Source: JAEUOS01 sp031423955
GTDB taxonomy: Bacteria > Pseudomonadota > Gammaproteobacteria > Burkholderiales > JAEUOS01
Direction: 5' to 3'
Length of the DNA: 64,000 bases
Assembly: GCA_031423955.1 (NCBI GenBank)
Contig: JANPGJ010000069.1
Coordinates: 1 to 64,000, forward strand
The notes beneath the pieces are model-generated. The model was not told the origin of the DNA, did not search any database, and was given only the letters and a program-made list of their open reading frames with translations. The position numbers and the translations under genes are program-made. Shown in pieces: positions 37,209 to 45,574 of the stretch (position 1 is its first letter; each line of letters begins with the position of its first letter).

Positions 37209-37225
37209 TTGAAAGGACCACCGCA
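37209..37225 (-). repeat. Retron a1 arm
   Basis: TGCGGTGGTCCTTTCAA on the minus strand pairs with the a2 arm at 37062-37078 over all 17 positions (three G-U). It marks the 5' end of the putative msr. Confidence 0.75.
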
Positions 37226-37359
37226 GCAGGATCATGGACGAAGCCATGGTCGCAGTCAAATCAACCCGCGTGTTCCAACACATCAGAGGTCGGACCGCCT
37301 GCACAGTGACAGTAGCTGAATCCGCACGAGAGATCCGATGGAACAGGAGCAATCCACGA

Positions 37360-37689
37360 CTAGATGCGCGGTAGAAATGGCGAAACCTTGATGCCCAGGA
37401 GTTTCACCAAAACCGGATCCATGTATTCATAGTCGTCGGGAATATCGAGGCAGATCACACGCTTGCCGTTAAGGCTGGCGCGAAACTTCTTCGACAATTT
37501 TCTCCTGTGCGACTTCTCCATGACGAAAACAGCATCGGCCCATTCAAGAAGCTCTGCGCTCACTGGCGTTTGCGCACCAGGATTCAACCCGGCCGACGCC
37601 ACTTCGAGGCCGGGCCAGGATGAGAATACCTGCTCGGCAGTCGGACTTCGCAGCCGATTCTGACTACAGATGAACAGCGCACGTTTCAT
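37360..37689 (-). CDS. Short low-molecular-weight protein tyrosine phosphatase
   Basis: The protein has 109 residues, shorter than the ~150 of classical LMW-PTPs, and belongs to the compact branch of the family. The phosphate-binding loop is CSQNRLRS (Cys8 to Arg14, C-x5-R), right at the N-terminus. A likely general acid lies in DIPDDYEYMDP. It would remove phosphate from tyrosine or a similar small substrate in the cytoplasm. It starts 18 bases after the pncB stop and ends 134 bases before the retron a1 arm, all on one strand. GC over 37381-37500 is about 49%, well below the ~60% of pncB, so it was probably acquired, perhaps together with the retron. It could be the retron's effector or partner; that is inference only. 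Confidence 0.85.
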   Translation of the reverse strand: MKRALFICSQNRLRSPTAEQVFSSWPGLEVASAGLNPGAQTPVSAELLEWADAVFVMEKSHRRKLSKKFRASLNGKRVICLDIPDDYEYMDPVLVKLLGIKVSPFLPRI

Positions 37690-37707
37690 GGCAATAGCAG
37701 CCTCTCA

Positions 37708-38883
37708 TCACACCGGCTGCGGAATCTCGAACACCTGCCGCAGATACGCCAGGTAGCGCTCGTCGTCGCACATGTTCTTGTCCGGCGAATCCGACAGCTT
37801 GGCTACCGGCTGGCCGTTGCAGCGAACCATCTTGATGACGATGTTGAGCGGGGTGTAGCCAAGATCGTTGGTGAAGTTGGTGCCGATGCCGAAGGCGGTC
37901 TGCACCCGTCCGCAGAATCGCTGGTAAAGGCTGATGGCAATCGGCACGGTGAGGCCGTCGGAAAAGACAAAGGCCTTGGTGCGCGGGTCGACACGGTTCT
38001 TGCGATAGTGCTCGATCAGCCGCTCGCCCCAGTCGAACGGGTCGCCGGAGTCGTGGCGCGCACCGTCGAACAGCTTGCAGAAGTAGAGATCGAAATCGCG
38101 CAGGAACGGCGCGATGCCGTAGACGTCCGACAGCGCCAGCCCGAGGTCGCCGCGGTACTCGGCGGCCCAGCGCTCGAAGGCGAAGGTTTGCGAGTCGCGC
38201 AGGCGCGGCCCAAGCGCCTGGGCTGCCTGCAGGTATTCATGCGCCATGGTGCCCAGCGGCGTGATGCCGTGGCGCATCGCGTAGAGCACGTTGGAAGTAC
38301 CGGCGAAATTGGCGCCGAGTCGATCGCGCATGGTGAGCACCACCTCTTCGTGCCAGCCGCGCGAAAAGCGCCGCCGCGTGCCGTAATCGGCGATGCGCAT
38401 GTCGGCCAGCGCCGGGTCGCCGGCGACCAGCGTGGTCTTGGCGCGCAGTCTCTGGCGGCCTTCTACGAAGTCGGGGTTCGGCTGCGTGTTGCGGAAGTAC
38501 ACCTCGTTGATGATCGCCAGGAGCGGAATCTCGAACAGGATCGTATGCAGCCACGGCCCCTTGATGGTCACATCGATGCCGCCGTCGTCGCGCGCGACGA
38601 CTTCCACATACCTGGCGTTCAACTGCATCAGGCCGAGAAAGTCGACAAAGTCGCTCTTGATGAAGCGCAGGGTGCGCAGCCAGGCGAGCTCCGGCCCGGT
38701 AAACCGCAAGGTGCAGAGGCTGGCGATCTCGGCGTTGATCTGTTCGACGTAGGGCGCGAGTTGCACGCCGGGATTGCGGCATTTGAATCGGTATTCGACC
38801 TGTGCACCCGGGAACTGGTGCAGCACCACCTGCATCATGGTGAACTTGTAGAGGTCGGTATCGAGCAGCGACTCAATGATCAT
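37708..38883 (-). CDS. pncB: Nicotinate phosphoribosyltransferase
   Basis: The 391-residue NAD-salvage enzyme joins nicotinate to PRPP. The N-terminus ESLLDTDLYKFTMMQVVLHQ is diagnostic. The phosphorylated-His region and the ATP/PRPP loops are seen around TSNVLYAMRHGITPLGTMAH, FSDGLTVPIAISLYQRF and FGIGTNFTNDLGYTPLNIV. The start ATG 38883 begins two codons after an alternative. It is the right flank of the phosphatase-retron locus and shares its strand; the phosphatase gene may be read from the pncB transcript. Confidence 0.95.
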   Translation of the reverse strand: MIIESLLDTDLYKFTMMQVVLHQFPGAQVEYRFKCRNPGVQLAPYVEQINAEIASLCTLRFTGPELAWLRTLRFIKSDFVDFLGLMQLNARYVEVVARDDGGIDVTIKGPWLHTILFEIPLLAIINEVYFRNTQPNPDFVEGRQRLRAKTTLVAGDPALADMRIADYGTRRRFSRGWHEEVVLTMRDRLGANFAGTSNVLYAMRHGITPLGTMAHEYLQAAQALGPRLRDSQTFAFERWAAEYRGDLGLALSDVYGIAPFLRDFDLYFCKLFDGARHDSGDPFDWGERLIEHYRKNRVDPRTKAFVFSDGLTVPIAISLYQRFCGRVQTAFGIGTNFTNDLGYTPLNIVIKMVRCNGQPVAKLSDSPDKNMCDDERYLAYLRQVFEIPQPV

Positions 38884-38989
38884 CGGCAATCAACCCCGCT
38901 TCTTTCCGTCATTCCCAAAAAAGCCCGGTTCGCCACCGGCATGTTTGGTCCGCGAACAATGCAGAATTCACTGGTCGCGGCCGGCGGCG

Positions 38990-39982
38990 TCATGCCGCCA
39001 TGCGCTGTGGCGCCACTTGTGCGGCGGCGGCTACGATCAGGTTGGCATCGCCGACGGCCAACGCCCGGCTGTCTGACAGCATGCGCCGCCAGATGCGCGC
39101 GCCCGGCATGCCCTGATACAGGCTCAGCATGTGGCGGGTCACGGCGCGCAGCGGCGCGCCGGCAGCCACCGCACGGGTGGCGTAGTCACGCATCGCCAGC
39201 ACCACATCGGCACGCGAAATCTGCGCCGCCGGATCGCAGAAATACAGTTGATCAACCTGCGCCATGAACCACGGTTCGTAATAGGCATGGCGCCCGAGCA
39301 TCACGCCATCGACCAGATCGAGCCCGGCCACCACCGCCGCATGATCGGCAATGCCGCCGTTGAGCACGAAGGTCAGGTGCGGGAAATCGTGCTTGAGCGC
39401 CGACGCAAAATCGTAGCGCAGCGGCGGCACCTCGCGATTCTCCTTCGGGCTCAAGCCCTTGAGCCAGGCGCTGCGCGCGTGCACGATGAAGACATTGGCG
39501 CCGCCATCGGCCACGGTGCCGACGAAATCACGCACGAAGGCATAGCTGTCCTCGCGGTCGATGCCGATGCGGTGTTTGACAGTGACCGGGATCGCCACCG
39601 TGTCGACCATCGCCTTGACGCAATCGCGCACCAGCAGAGGCTCGGCCATCAGGCAGGCGCCGAACGCGCCGCGCTGCACCCGCTCCGACGGGCAGCCGCA
39701 ATTGAGATTGACCTCGTCATAGCCCCAACGCACCGCCAGGCGTGCGCAATGCGCGAGGTCGGCGGGTTCGCTGCCGCCGAGTTGCAGCGCGAGCGGATGT
39801 TCTTCGGGGCTGAAATCAAGGTGGCGTGGCACATCACCATGGATCAGGGCGCCGGTGGTGACCATTTCGGTGTACAGGCGGGCATGGCGAGACAGCAGGC
39901 GATGGAAATACCGGCAATGCCGGTCGCTCCAGTCCATCATCGGCGCCACGCAAAAGCGCCACGGGGAGTCAGATTTGTTCAT
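38990..39982 (-). CDS. dusA: tRNA-dihydrouridine synthase A
   Basis: The 330-residue FMN enzyme reduces uridine 20/20a in tRNA. The N-terminus RFCVAPMMDWSDRHCRYFHR, the catalytic Cys region VNLNCGCPSERVQRGAFGA, VTVKHRIGIDRED and the FMN-phosphate piece FVLNGGIADHAAV match DusA closely. ATG 39982 is the family's usual start; the frame is open a further 39 codons upstream without similarity. It is divergent from a histidine phosphatase gene, with about 70 bases between the starts. Confidence 0.95.
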   Translation of the reverse strand: MNKSDSPWRFCVAPMMDWSDRHCRYFHRLLSRHARLYTEMVTTGALIHGDVPRHLDFSPEEHPLALQLGGSEPADLAHCARLAVRWGYDEVNLNCGCPSERVQRGAFGACLMAEPLLVRDCVKAMVDTVAIPVTVKHRIGIDREDSYAFVRDFVGTVADGGANVFIVHARSAWLKGLSPKENREVPPLRYDFASALKHDFPHLTFVLNGGIADHAAVVAGLDLVDGVMLGRHAYYEPWFMAQVDQLYFCDPAAQISRADVVLAMRDYATRAVAAGAPLRAVTRHMLSLYQGMPGARIWRRMLSDSRALAVGDANLIVAAAAQVAPQRMAA

Positions 39983-40053
39983 CACGCCTCGAATTGAGCC
40001 AGAATTATAGGCGCCTGCCCTCTCGAAACCCCTGTCGAACCGAAACTTCTGCC

Positions 40054-40629
40054 ATGCGCTTTTGGGCCAAACTCCTGACAATCCTGCTTCTGCCGGCATC
40101 GACTGCGCACGCCGATGTCGTGGCCGACGCTTTCAAAGCAGGCGGCGTCGCCATCCTGATGCGCCACGCGACCGCACCCGGCACCTTCGACCCCGACCAT
40201 TTCAAGCTGGACGACTGCGCGACCCAGCGCAATCTTTCGGACGCCGGGCGCGACGAAGCGCGGCGCATCGGTATCAAGATGAAAGCGCTGGGCCTGATTG
40301 CGGGTGAGGTACTGACCAGCCAGTGGTGCCGTTGCCGCGAGACCGCCGCGCTGGCATTCGGCGCCGCCCGCGACTGGCCGGCGCTCAATTCGTTCGTGCG
40401 CGATCGCAGCACCGAGCAAAAGCAAACGACCGACATTCTGGCGCGGATCGCGGCCATCAAGCCCGGTATGCGCCCCCTTGTGCTGGTGACCCACCAAGTG
40501 ATCGTCACAACGGTCACCGGCATCTATCCTAATTCTGGTGATGCGGTAGTGGTGGCGCCATCGCGCCGCGACGGTAAGGCCGGCGTGCGGGTGATTGGCA
40601 CGGTCAAGGCGGACGGGCAAACACCATGA
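40054..40629 (+). CDS. Secreted histidine phosphatase family protein
   Basis: The protein has 191 residues. A signal peptide (MRFWAKLLTILLLPASTAHA) is followed by the RHG-type catalytic motif in AILMRHATAPGTFDPDHF; the second His is in LVLVTHQVIVTTVTG. The phosphoglycerate mutase-like fold is clear, but the 'RHA' variant and short length fit the periplasmic lipopolysaccharide-modifying or general phosphatases rather than glycolytic mutase. A Cys pair (DDCATQR, SQWCRCRET) could form a disulfide. Its stop overlaps the start of the ROK kinase by 4 bases. Confidence 0.88.
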   Translation: MRFWAKLLTILLLPASTAHADVVADAFKAGGVAILMRHATAPGTFDPDHFKLDDCATQRNLSDAGRDEARRIGIKMKALGLIAGEVLTSQWCRCRETAALAFGAARDWPALNSFVRDRSTEQKQTTDILARIAAIKPGMRPLVLVTHQVIVTTVTGIYPNSGDAVVVAPSRRDGKAGVRVIGTVKADGQTP

Positions 40630-41525
40630 GCAAGGGCGACGCTTGCAGACTCGGAATCGACCTTGGTGGCACCAAGATCGAAGGCATCGCGCTCGATTCG
40701 CACGGGCTCGAGATCAAGCGCCTGCGCATCGCCACCGAAGCCGACGGCGGGCCGGTGCATATCGTCGCTCGCATCGCCAACTTGTATGCAGGCCTGGTCT
40801 ACGCCATTGACGACGCGCCGCACAGCGTCGGCATCGGCACCCCGGGCGCGATCTCCAGGAAGACCGGCCTGCTGAAGAATTCCAATACCGTCGGCCTCAA
40901 CGGTCTGCCGCTCAAGTCCCTGTTGGAAAGCGCGCTACACCACCCAGTGCGGGTCGAGAACGACGCCAACTGCTTTGCCCTGGCCGAAGCGTTGCAGGGC
41001 GCGGGCCGTGGCTACGATTGTGTTTTCGGCGTGATCATGGGCACCGGTTGCGGCGGCGGCATCGTCATCGGCGGGCGCTTGCGTAGCGGCCCGCAGGCGC
41101 TGGCCGGCGAGTGGGGGCATATGGTGATCGACCCGGCCGGCCCGGCTTGTTATTGCGGCGCCCGGGGCTGTGTCGAAACCTTCATTTCCGGCAGCGGGCT
41201 TGCCCGCCGTTTTCGCGAACGATATGGGCGTTCACTGGACGCCATGCAGATTGTCGCGGGTGCCGCGGCCGGTGAGGCTGACTGCGTCGCCGCGATGAAT
41301 GCCTTCCATGCGAACTTCGGTCAGGCCGTCGCCAACCTGATGGCGGTGCTCGATCCGGATGTGGTGGTGTTGGGTGGCGGCCTGTCGAACATCGACGGCC
41401 TGTACGACCGCGGCGTGGCCGCAGTCGCGCAACGCCTATTCAGTGATGAGATGACGACACCGATCGTGCGCAATGTGCTGGGCGACTCGGCCGGTGTGAT
41501 CGGCGCCGCCCTGCTCGGGATTTAG
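40626..41525 (+). CDS. ROK-family sugar kinase (fructokinase-like)
   Basis: The protein has 299 residues. The ATP-binding LGIDLGGTKIEGIALDS and the ROK signature region VENDANCFALAEALQGAG are present, with MGTGCGGGIVIGG. The zinc-binding motif is GEWGHMVIDPAGPACYCGAR followed by GCVETFISG. This fits the fructokinase/Mak branch, which also phosphorylates mannose or glucose. It is translationally coupled (4-base overlap) to the histidine phosphatase gene. The next gene to the right, pelG, is convergent. Confidence 0.9.
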   Translation: MSKGDACRLGIDLGGTKIEGIALDSHGLEIKRLRIATEADGGPVHIVARIANLYAGLVYAIDDAPHSVGIGTPGAISRKTGLLKNSNTVGLNGLPLKSLLESALHHPVRVENDANCFALAEALQGAGRGYDCVFGVIMGTGCGGGIVIGGRLRSGPQALAGEWGHMVIDPAGPACYCGARGCVETFISGSGLARRFRERYGRSLDAMQIVAGAAAGEADCVAAMNAFHANFGQAVANLMAVLDPDVVVLGGGLSNIDGLYDRGVAAVAQRLFSDEMTTPIVRNVLGDSAGVIGAALLGI

Positions 41526-41598
41526 CCCGTGCAAGACATGTCTCTGACCAAGTTCACAGCATCAGGCGTCTCCCCTGCGCCTCTGCCGCTAGCCCGGC

Positions 41599-42969
41599 CT
41601 ATTGCAGCATGAATGTTTCATACTCCAGCCGCGCCAGCGTGCGCGACAGCCGGTAGGCGCCGATCATCACCACGATCAACAGCGCCAGCGCGAAACCATA
41701 GCCGTAGTACGGCGGCCCCAGCTTGATGGTGATCGCGGTCAACACGAAATTGAGCACCACAAAGGCGATGGTGAGAAACAACACGATGCGCCGCTTGTCT
41801 AAGTAGAAGAAGACATTGAGGATGCCGAGAAACACCACCTGCAGGCCAGCGGCGACGACGTCGACATAAAGCAGCGAAAGGTAGAGCGTCGAGATGCCCA
41901 GCCACTCGAGGATCGCGCGGCCGGTGACGACGATCAGCAGCACCGCGATGGTCTGGATCTTGACGATCTCGTAGATTCCCAGCTTGACCGTCTCCACCAT
42001 GCCATTGCGGTATTCCTCGATCATCTCCAGCGAACCGCCCTCGCGCACCGCGTTGTAGAACGCGTCGTAGTACTCGACGAAATCGGTTTCCAGCCGCACC
42101 AGGAAAATCGCCATGCCGGGAATGATCGACAGATACGCAAGGAACACCGGCAGGTCGTAGATCAGGGATGCGCGAAACGGCCCGATCACCGCCTGGCTGG
42201 TGGCCGGGAAATACCAGAACATGAACTTGTCGACCCACACACCGAGGTTGTAGAAAAACCCGATTGCCATCAGCGACGGATAGATCAGGTCGCGGTCAAA
42301 AAATTCGAACGAGATGAAGCGCTCGGCGGTGTAGTTGCGCAGGATCAGCGACAACATGCCGAGCAACAGGGCGGCGTGGCCGATCACGAAGCCGATCACC
42401 AGGCCTTCGAGGCCAAGCCCGCGCAGGGCCAGCGCTGCAATCACGGTCATCGCATAGCCGACGAAATACAGCCAGACGATCTCGCGATAGTGCTTCATTC
42501 CGGACAGGAAGATGGTGGCGATCCAGATATTGCTCATGATCACGAAGCCGGCCACCGCCATCAGGCGAAACAGCAGCGACTGTTCGGGAAACAGGAACAT
42601 GATCGCTGCCACCCCGATCAGGCCTGACCCCACCGTCACCACCAGCGCCACCGCGTGGAAGTTGGTGAGGATGATGTCCTTCTTGTGCTCGAACAGGCGG
42701 TCGGCAGAGAAACGGGTGAACGACAGCTGGAACACCCCGGTGAGGATCAGCGAGATGGCGATGATGTAGGTCACCGTTACCTGGAACTGCACGATGCGAT
42801 AGTCCGGCAGCACCACCGCATAACTCAGAATGCCGATGATCAGGATGCCGACAATCGACAATACCCACGGCCCCGAACTGATCACCCCGGCATAGCCATA
42901 GGCCTGGATCAGCCCGAGCAGGTTGTCGCGCTTGAGCAGGCGCCGCAGTTCGAACCCGATGCCGGCCAT
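41599..42969 (-). CDS. pelG: Pel polysaccharide inner-membrane transporter PelG
   Basis: The 456-residue protein has about twelve membrane helices. It is the Wzx/MATE-like component that, with PelD, PelE and PelF, moves the growing Pel polymer across the inner membrane. The N-terminus MAGIGFELRRLLKRDNLLGL is diagnostic; other pieces are ISSGPWVLSIVGILIIG and FWYFPATSQAVIGPFRASLI. It is the last gene of the pel cluster and starts 3 bases after the pelF stop. Confidence 0.95.
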   Translation of the reverse strand: MAGIGFELRRLLKRDNLLGLIQAYGYAGVISSGPWVLSIVGILIIGILSYAVVLPDYRIVQFQVTVTYIIAISLILTGVFQLSFTRFSADRLFEHKKDIILTNFHAVALVVTVGSGLIGVAAIMFLFPEQSLLFRLMAVAGFVIMSNIWIATIFLSGMKHYREIVWLYFVGYAMTVIAALALRGLGLEGLVIGFVIGHAALLLGMLSLILRNYTAERFISFEFFDRDLIYPSLMAIGFFYNLGVWVDKFMFWYFPATSQAVIGPFRASLIYDLPVFLAYLSIIPGMAIFLVRLETDFVEYYDAFYNAVREGGSLEMIEEYRNGMVETVKLGIYEIVKIQTIAVLLIVVTGRAILEWLGISTLYLSLLYVDVVAAGLQVVFLGILNVFFYLDKRRIVLFLTIAFVVLNFVLTAITIKLGPPYYGYGFALALLIVVMIGAYRLSRTLARLEYETFMLQ

Positions 42970-42972
42970 CGC

Positions 42973-44538
42973 CTACCCCCGCGTCGCGGCTGTGTCGCGC
43001 GCGCCGCCGATCGCACGCTGGTACAGCGTCCGGTACTGGCCGAACATCAGGTCCTGGGTATAGAAGCGCTCGACCCGCGCGATGCCGGCGGCCTGGGCGC
43101 TGTTCCAGCGCGCCGGATCGGCGAGCAGGTTGACCGCCGCCTGCGCCAACGCCGGCGCATCCGCGATGCGCACCACATCGCCCGCCACGCCCAGGGCACG
43201 ATCTTCCGGCGACAAGCCGTAGATCAGTTGCCGGCAGGAGCCGACGTCGGTGGCCACGCACGGCACGCCGGCGGCGTAGCCTTCCAGAATCACCAGCGGC
43301 AGCGCTTCGCTGATCGACGACAACACCACCAGCCCGATCTTCGGCATCAGTTCGTCGATCTTCTGGAAGCCGAGGAACTTGACGTTGTGTTCAAGTCCCA
43401 GGCTCAAGGCGATATTGCGGCACTCGGCGGCATATTCCGGCGACTCATCCTCAGGCCCGGCAATCCAACCTTCCGCCTCGGGCAGCAGGTTGACCACGGT
43501 GCGCATGGCGCGCACGAAAGTCTTGACGTCCTTGATCGGCACCACCCGGCCGATCAGGCACAACACCTTCGGCGGCGCCGCCGGGCGCAGCGCGCGCAGT
43601 GCCGACAGGCGCTTCATGTCCACGCCGTTCGGAATGTTCATGGTGCGACCGGCATCGGCGCCGTCGGCCACCTGGCGCAGCCGGTTGGTCTCGTACAGCG
43701 CCACGATCTGGTCCGAGGCCTCGTAGCACATGCGCCCGAGCGCTTCGAAAAAGCGGATCCACAACTCGCGGAAGTACGACACCTGCGAGGCGTCCTTCTC
43801 GAACACGCCGCGGTTATCCTTGATCCACTCGCTCTGGAACAGGTCGATCTTGCGCTCCTTGGTGTAGATGCCGTGTTCGGACAGCAGCAGCGGCCGCGCG
43901 GTCTGCGCCTTCAGGATGGCGCCGAGGAATCCGGCGTAACCGGTCGAGATGCTGTGGTAGCAGCGCGCCGTAATCAGGTTTTTCGCCACCCGCACCATGC
44001 GCCAGATCGGCGCATGCATGATGCGGATGGTCCAGAAATAGTCGACAAACGAAGGATCGGTGCAGAACTCGCGATATTGCGCGGTGGTGTATTCCCAGGA
44101 TGCGCGCGCGTGCAGGAACGCGCTTTCGTCAAGCTTTCCGCCGGGCCCCAGTTCGGGCAACAGGCGGGCGAACAGTTCACGCGCCTTGATCGCCGCCGCC
44201 GGACAGCGGTTGCCGCCACGAACCGCCGAATGAAATTCGCTCATGGTGTCGAAGGTGGCGCGATCACCTGCCTGCGCCGCCGGCTTCGGCGCGTCCTGCA
44301 TGTCGTGGATGTAATGGCACTCAAGGTGCACCACATTGGCCGGCAACTGATAGCGCATGTCGCCGTAGTCATCGCGCCGGCTGCCCAGGAAGCAGATGCC
44401 GAAGGTGTATTCGGGAAAGCCGCGAATGATCTGGTTGACCCAGGACGACACCCCGCCCGAAACATAGGGAAAGGTGCCCTCGAGCAGGAGCATGATGTCG
44501 CATGAGGCGGCCGTCGGAAACACCGGTGCGGTGCTCAT
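42973..44538 (-). CDS. pelF: Pel polysaccharide glycosyltransferase PelF
   Basis: The 521-residue GT4-type soluble glycosyltransferase is thought to polymerise the galactosamine-rich Pel chain. The N-terminus DIMLLLEGTFPYVSGGVSSW, the nucleotide-sugar region LCLIGRVVPIKDVKTF and the EX7E motif in SEALPLVILEGYAAGVPC are all present. It starts 46 bases after the pelE stop and is coupled tightly to pelG. Confidence 0.95.
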   Translation of the reverse strand: MSTAPVFPTAASCDIMLLLEGTFPYVSGGVSSWVNQIIRGFPEYTFGICFLGSRRDDYGDMRYQLPANVVHLECHYIHDMQDAPKPAAQAGDRATFDTMSEFHSAVRGGNRCPAAAIKARELFARLLPELGPGGKLDESAFLHARASWEYTTAQYREFCTDPSFVDYFWTIRIMHAPIWRMVRVAKNLITARCYHSISTGYAGFLGAILKAQTARPLLLSEHGIYTKERKIDLFQSEWIKDNRGVFEKDASQVSYFRELWIRFFEALGRMCYEASDQIVALYETNRLRQVADGADAGRTMNIPNGVDMKRLSALRALRPAAPPKVLCLIGRVVPIKDVKTFVRAMRTVVNLLPEAEGWIAGPEDESPEYAAECRNIALSLGLEHNVKFLGFQKIDELMPKIGLVVLSSISEALPLVILEGYAAGVPCVATDVGSCRQLIYGLSPEDRALGVAGDVVRIADAPALAQAAVNLLADPARWNSAQAAGIARVERFYTQDLMFGQYRTLYQRAIGGARDTAATRG

Positions 44539-44584
44539 TGGATTGCCCTTTTTCCATTGCGTGCCATGCTCCGCGACGGGTGTC

Positions 44585-45574
44585 TCATACCGGGCCCCAG
44601 TAACGCCGCAAGGCCAGGAGTGCAGGCGCCGCCGGCTTGCCGCGCAACTCGCCGAACAGAACGCGTACCTCGGAGAACCGGCGTTGGCGGAATAGCAGTT
44701 CGGCCAGGTAGGGCAGCATGCGTTCGCGCGGAAAGCCGAACGCCGCCGCCTGGTCCAGCGCGACTCGCGCCTGCTCGAAGTCGTCGATCACCAGCGCGAG
44801 CCGCCCGAGCATGAACCACAGGCCGCTGTCGTCGCCGTCGATGGCAAGCGCATCCTGGCCGTGGCGTAGCGCCTCGGCGGCGGCGAACTTGAGCATGTCG
44901 CCCTGCACCAGGTTCTGATACACCAGCTCCCAGTAGTATTCGGCGATCTGCTTGTTGGTGATGCGCCGCTCGTCCGCCGATTGCGTCCCGGCCAGGGCTT
45001 CGCGGGCGGCCTGGATTTTCGAGGAGATCGCTTTCTCCTTGCCATCGAGCATGCCGTAGGCCAACAGCCGCACGTCGTCAATCGGGTCGGCCAGCAGCTC
45101 GCGCAGGATGCCGCCGGTCATGCGCGCCGGCGTGTTCTGCACCGCCGCCAGCGCCTGCAGCCGGCCGCCGACCGGCGCTTCATCGTTGCCCAGCTGCGCG
45201 CGGACCTGGCCACCACGAAAGCCGGTGCCTTCAGTATTGCGATGGGTGGTGAATTTCGGTGCGCCTACCTTGCCGTAGAGGTCGGCGGCGGTGAAGCGTG
45301 GCAGGACCAGCGAAAACGCCAGCCCGCCGATCACGCACACCAGACCTGCGATCGGCACGAAAAAATTGAAGGAAAACAGAAATACAAATAACCAGATCCG
45401 CGGCCGCGCGTAGCGCTCGGGCACCAGGGGCAGCAGCGCCAGCGAAAGCAAGGCACTGCCGATGGCATGCGTGCCAAAGTAGGCTGCGAGCACGGCGGGG
45501 CTGCTGGTGCTCGAGAACAGCAGGGCGATCGAACCAAGCTCGAACGAAGCCGCGCCAAACCATTGCTTAAGCAT
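44585..45574 (-). CDS. pelE: Pel assembly membrane/TPR protein PelE
   Basis: The protein has 329 residues. Two hydrophobic N-terminal helices (about residues 5-60, with LVPERYARPRIWLFVFLF) are followed by a soluble region of TPR-like helices, e.g. GDMLKFAAAEALRHGQDALA and LALVIDDFEQARVALDQ. This is the PelE layout; PelE interacts with PelD and PelF in the inner-membrane complex. ATG 45574 overlaps the pelD stop by 8 bases; 73 further codons are open upstream but lie inside pelD and look non-coding. Confidence 0.9.
   Translation of the reverse strand: MLKQWFGAASFELGSIALLFSSTSSPAVLAAYFGTHAIGSALLSLALLPLVPERYARPRIWLFVFLFSFNFFVPIAGLVCVIGGLAFSLVLPRFTAADLYGKVGAPKFTTHRNTEGTGFRGGQVRAQLGNDEAPVGGRLQALAAVQNTPARMTGGILRELLADPIDDVRLLAYGMLDGKEKAISSKIQAAREALAGTQSADERRITNKQIAEYYWELVYQNLVQGDMLKFAAAEALRHGQDALAIDGDDSGLWFMLGRLALVIDDFEQARVALDQAAAFGFPRERMLPYLAELLFRQRRFSEVRVLFGELRGKPAAPALLALRRYWGPV

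Larger units (their letters stand above)
37062..37225 (-). ncRNA. Candidate retron msr-msd RNA
   Basis: On the minus strand a 17-nt a1 arm (37225-37209) pairs without a gap with an a2 arm (37078-37062), 14 Watson-Crick and 3 G-U pairs. An AGC directly follows the shared part of a1 (37209-37207), as at retron branch sites, so G37208 is the candidate branching guanosine. Next come GGTG-GCGA-CACC (37197-37186, GNRA loop) and an 8-bp stem with a 3-nt loop (37176-37158), both msr-like. A long hairpin follows at 37131-37093: GCATGTGC/GCACATGC outside, CTGCGC-GCT-GCGCAG inside. This is msd-like. An alternative fold pairs CAATTC (37140-37135) with GAATTG (37105-37100). The RT start lies 17 bases after a2. 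All of this is seen in sequence; that msDNA is made is inferred. Confidence 0.75.

Noticed and set aside
37230..37251. Hairpin upstream of a1 (CATGG/CCATG with flanking pairs) as part of the retron RNA
   Set aside because: It lies outside the a1/a2 boundary and includes a mismatch; it may belong to the 5' leader but is not needed for the model.
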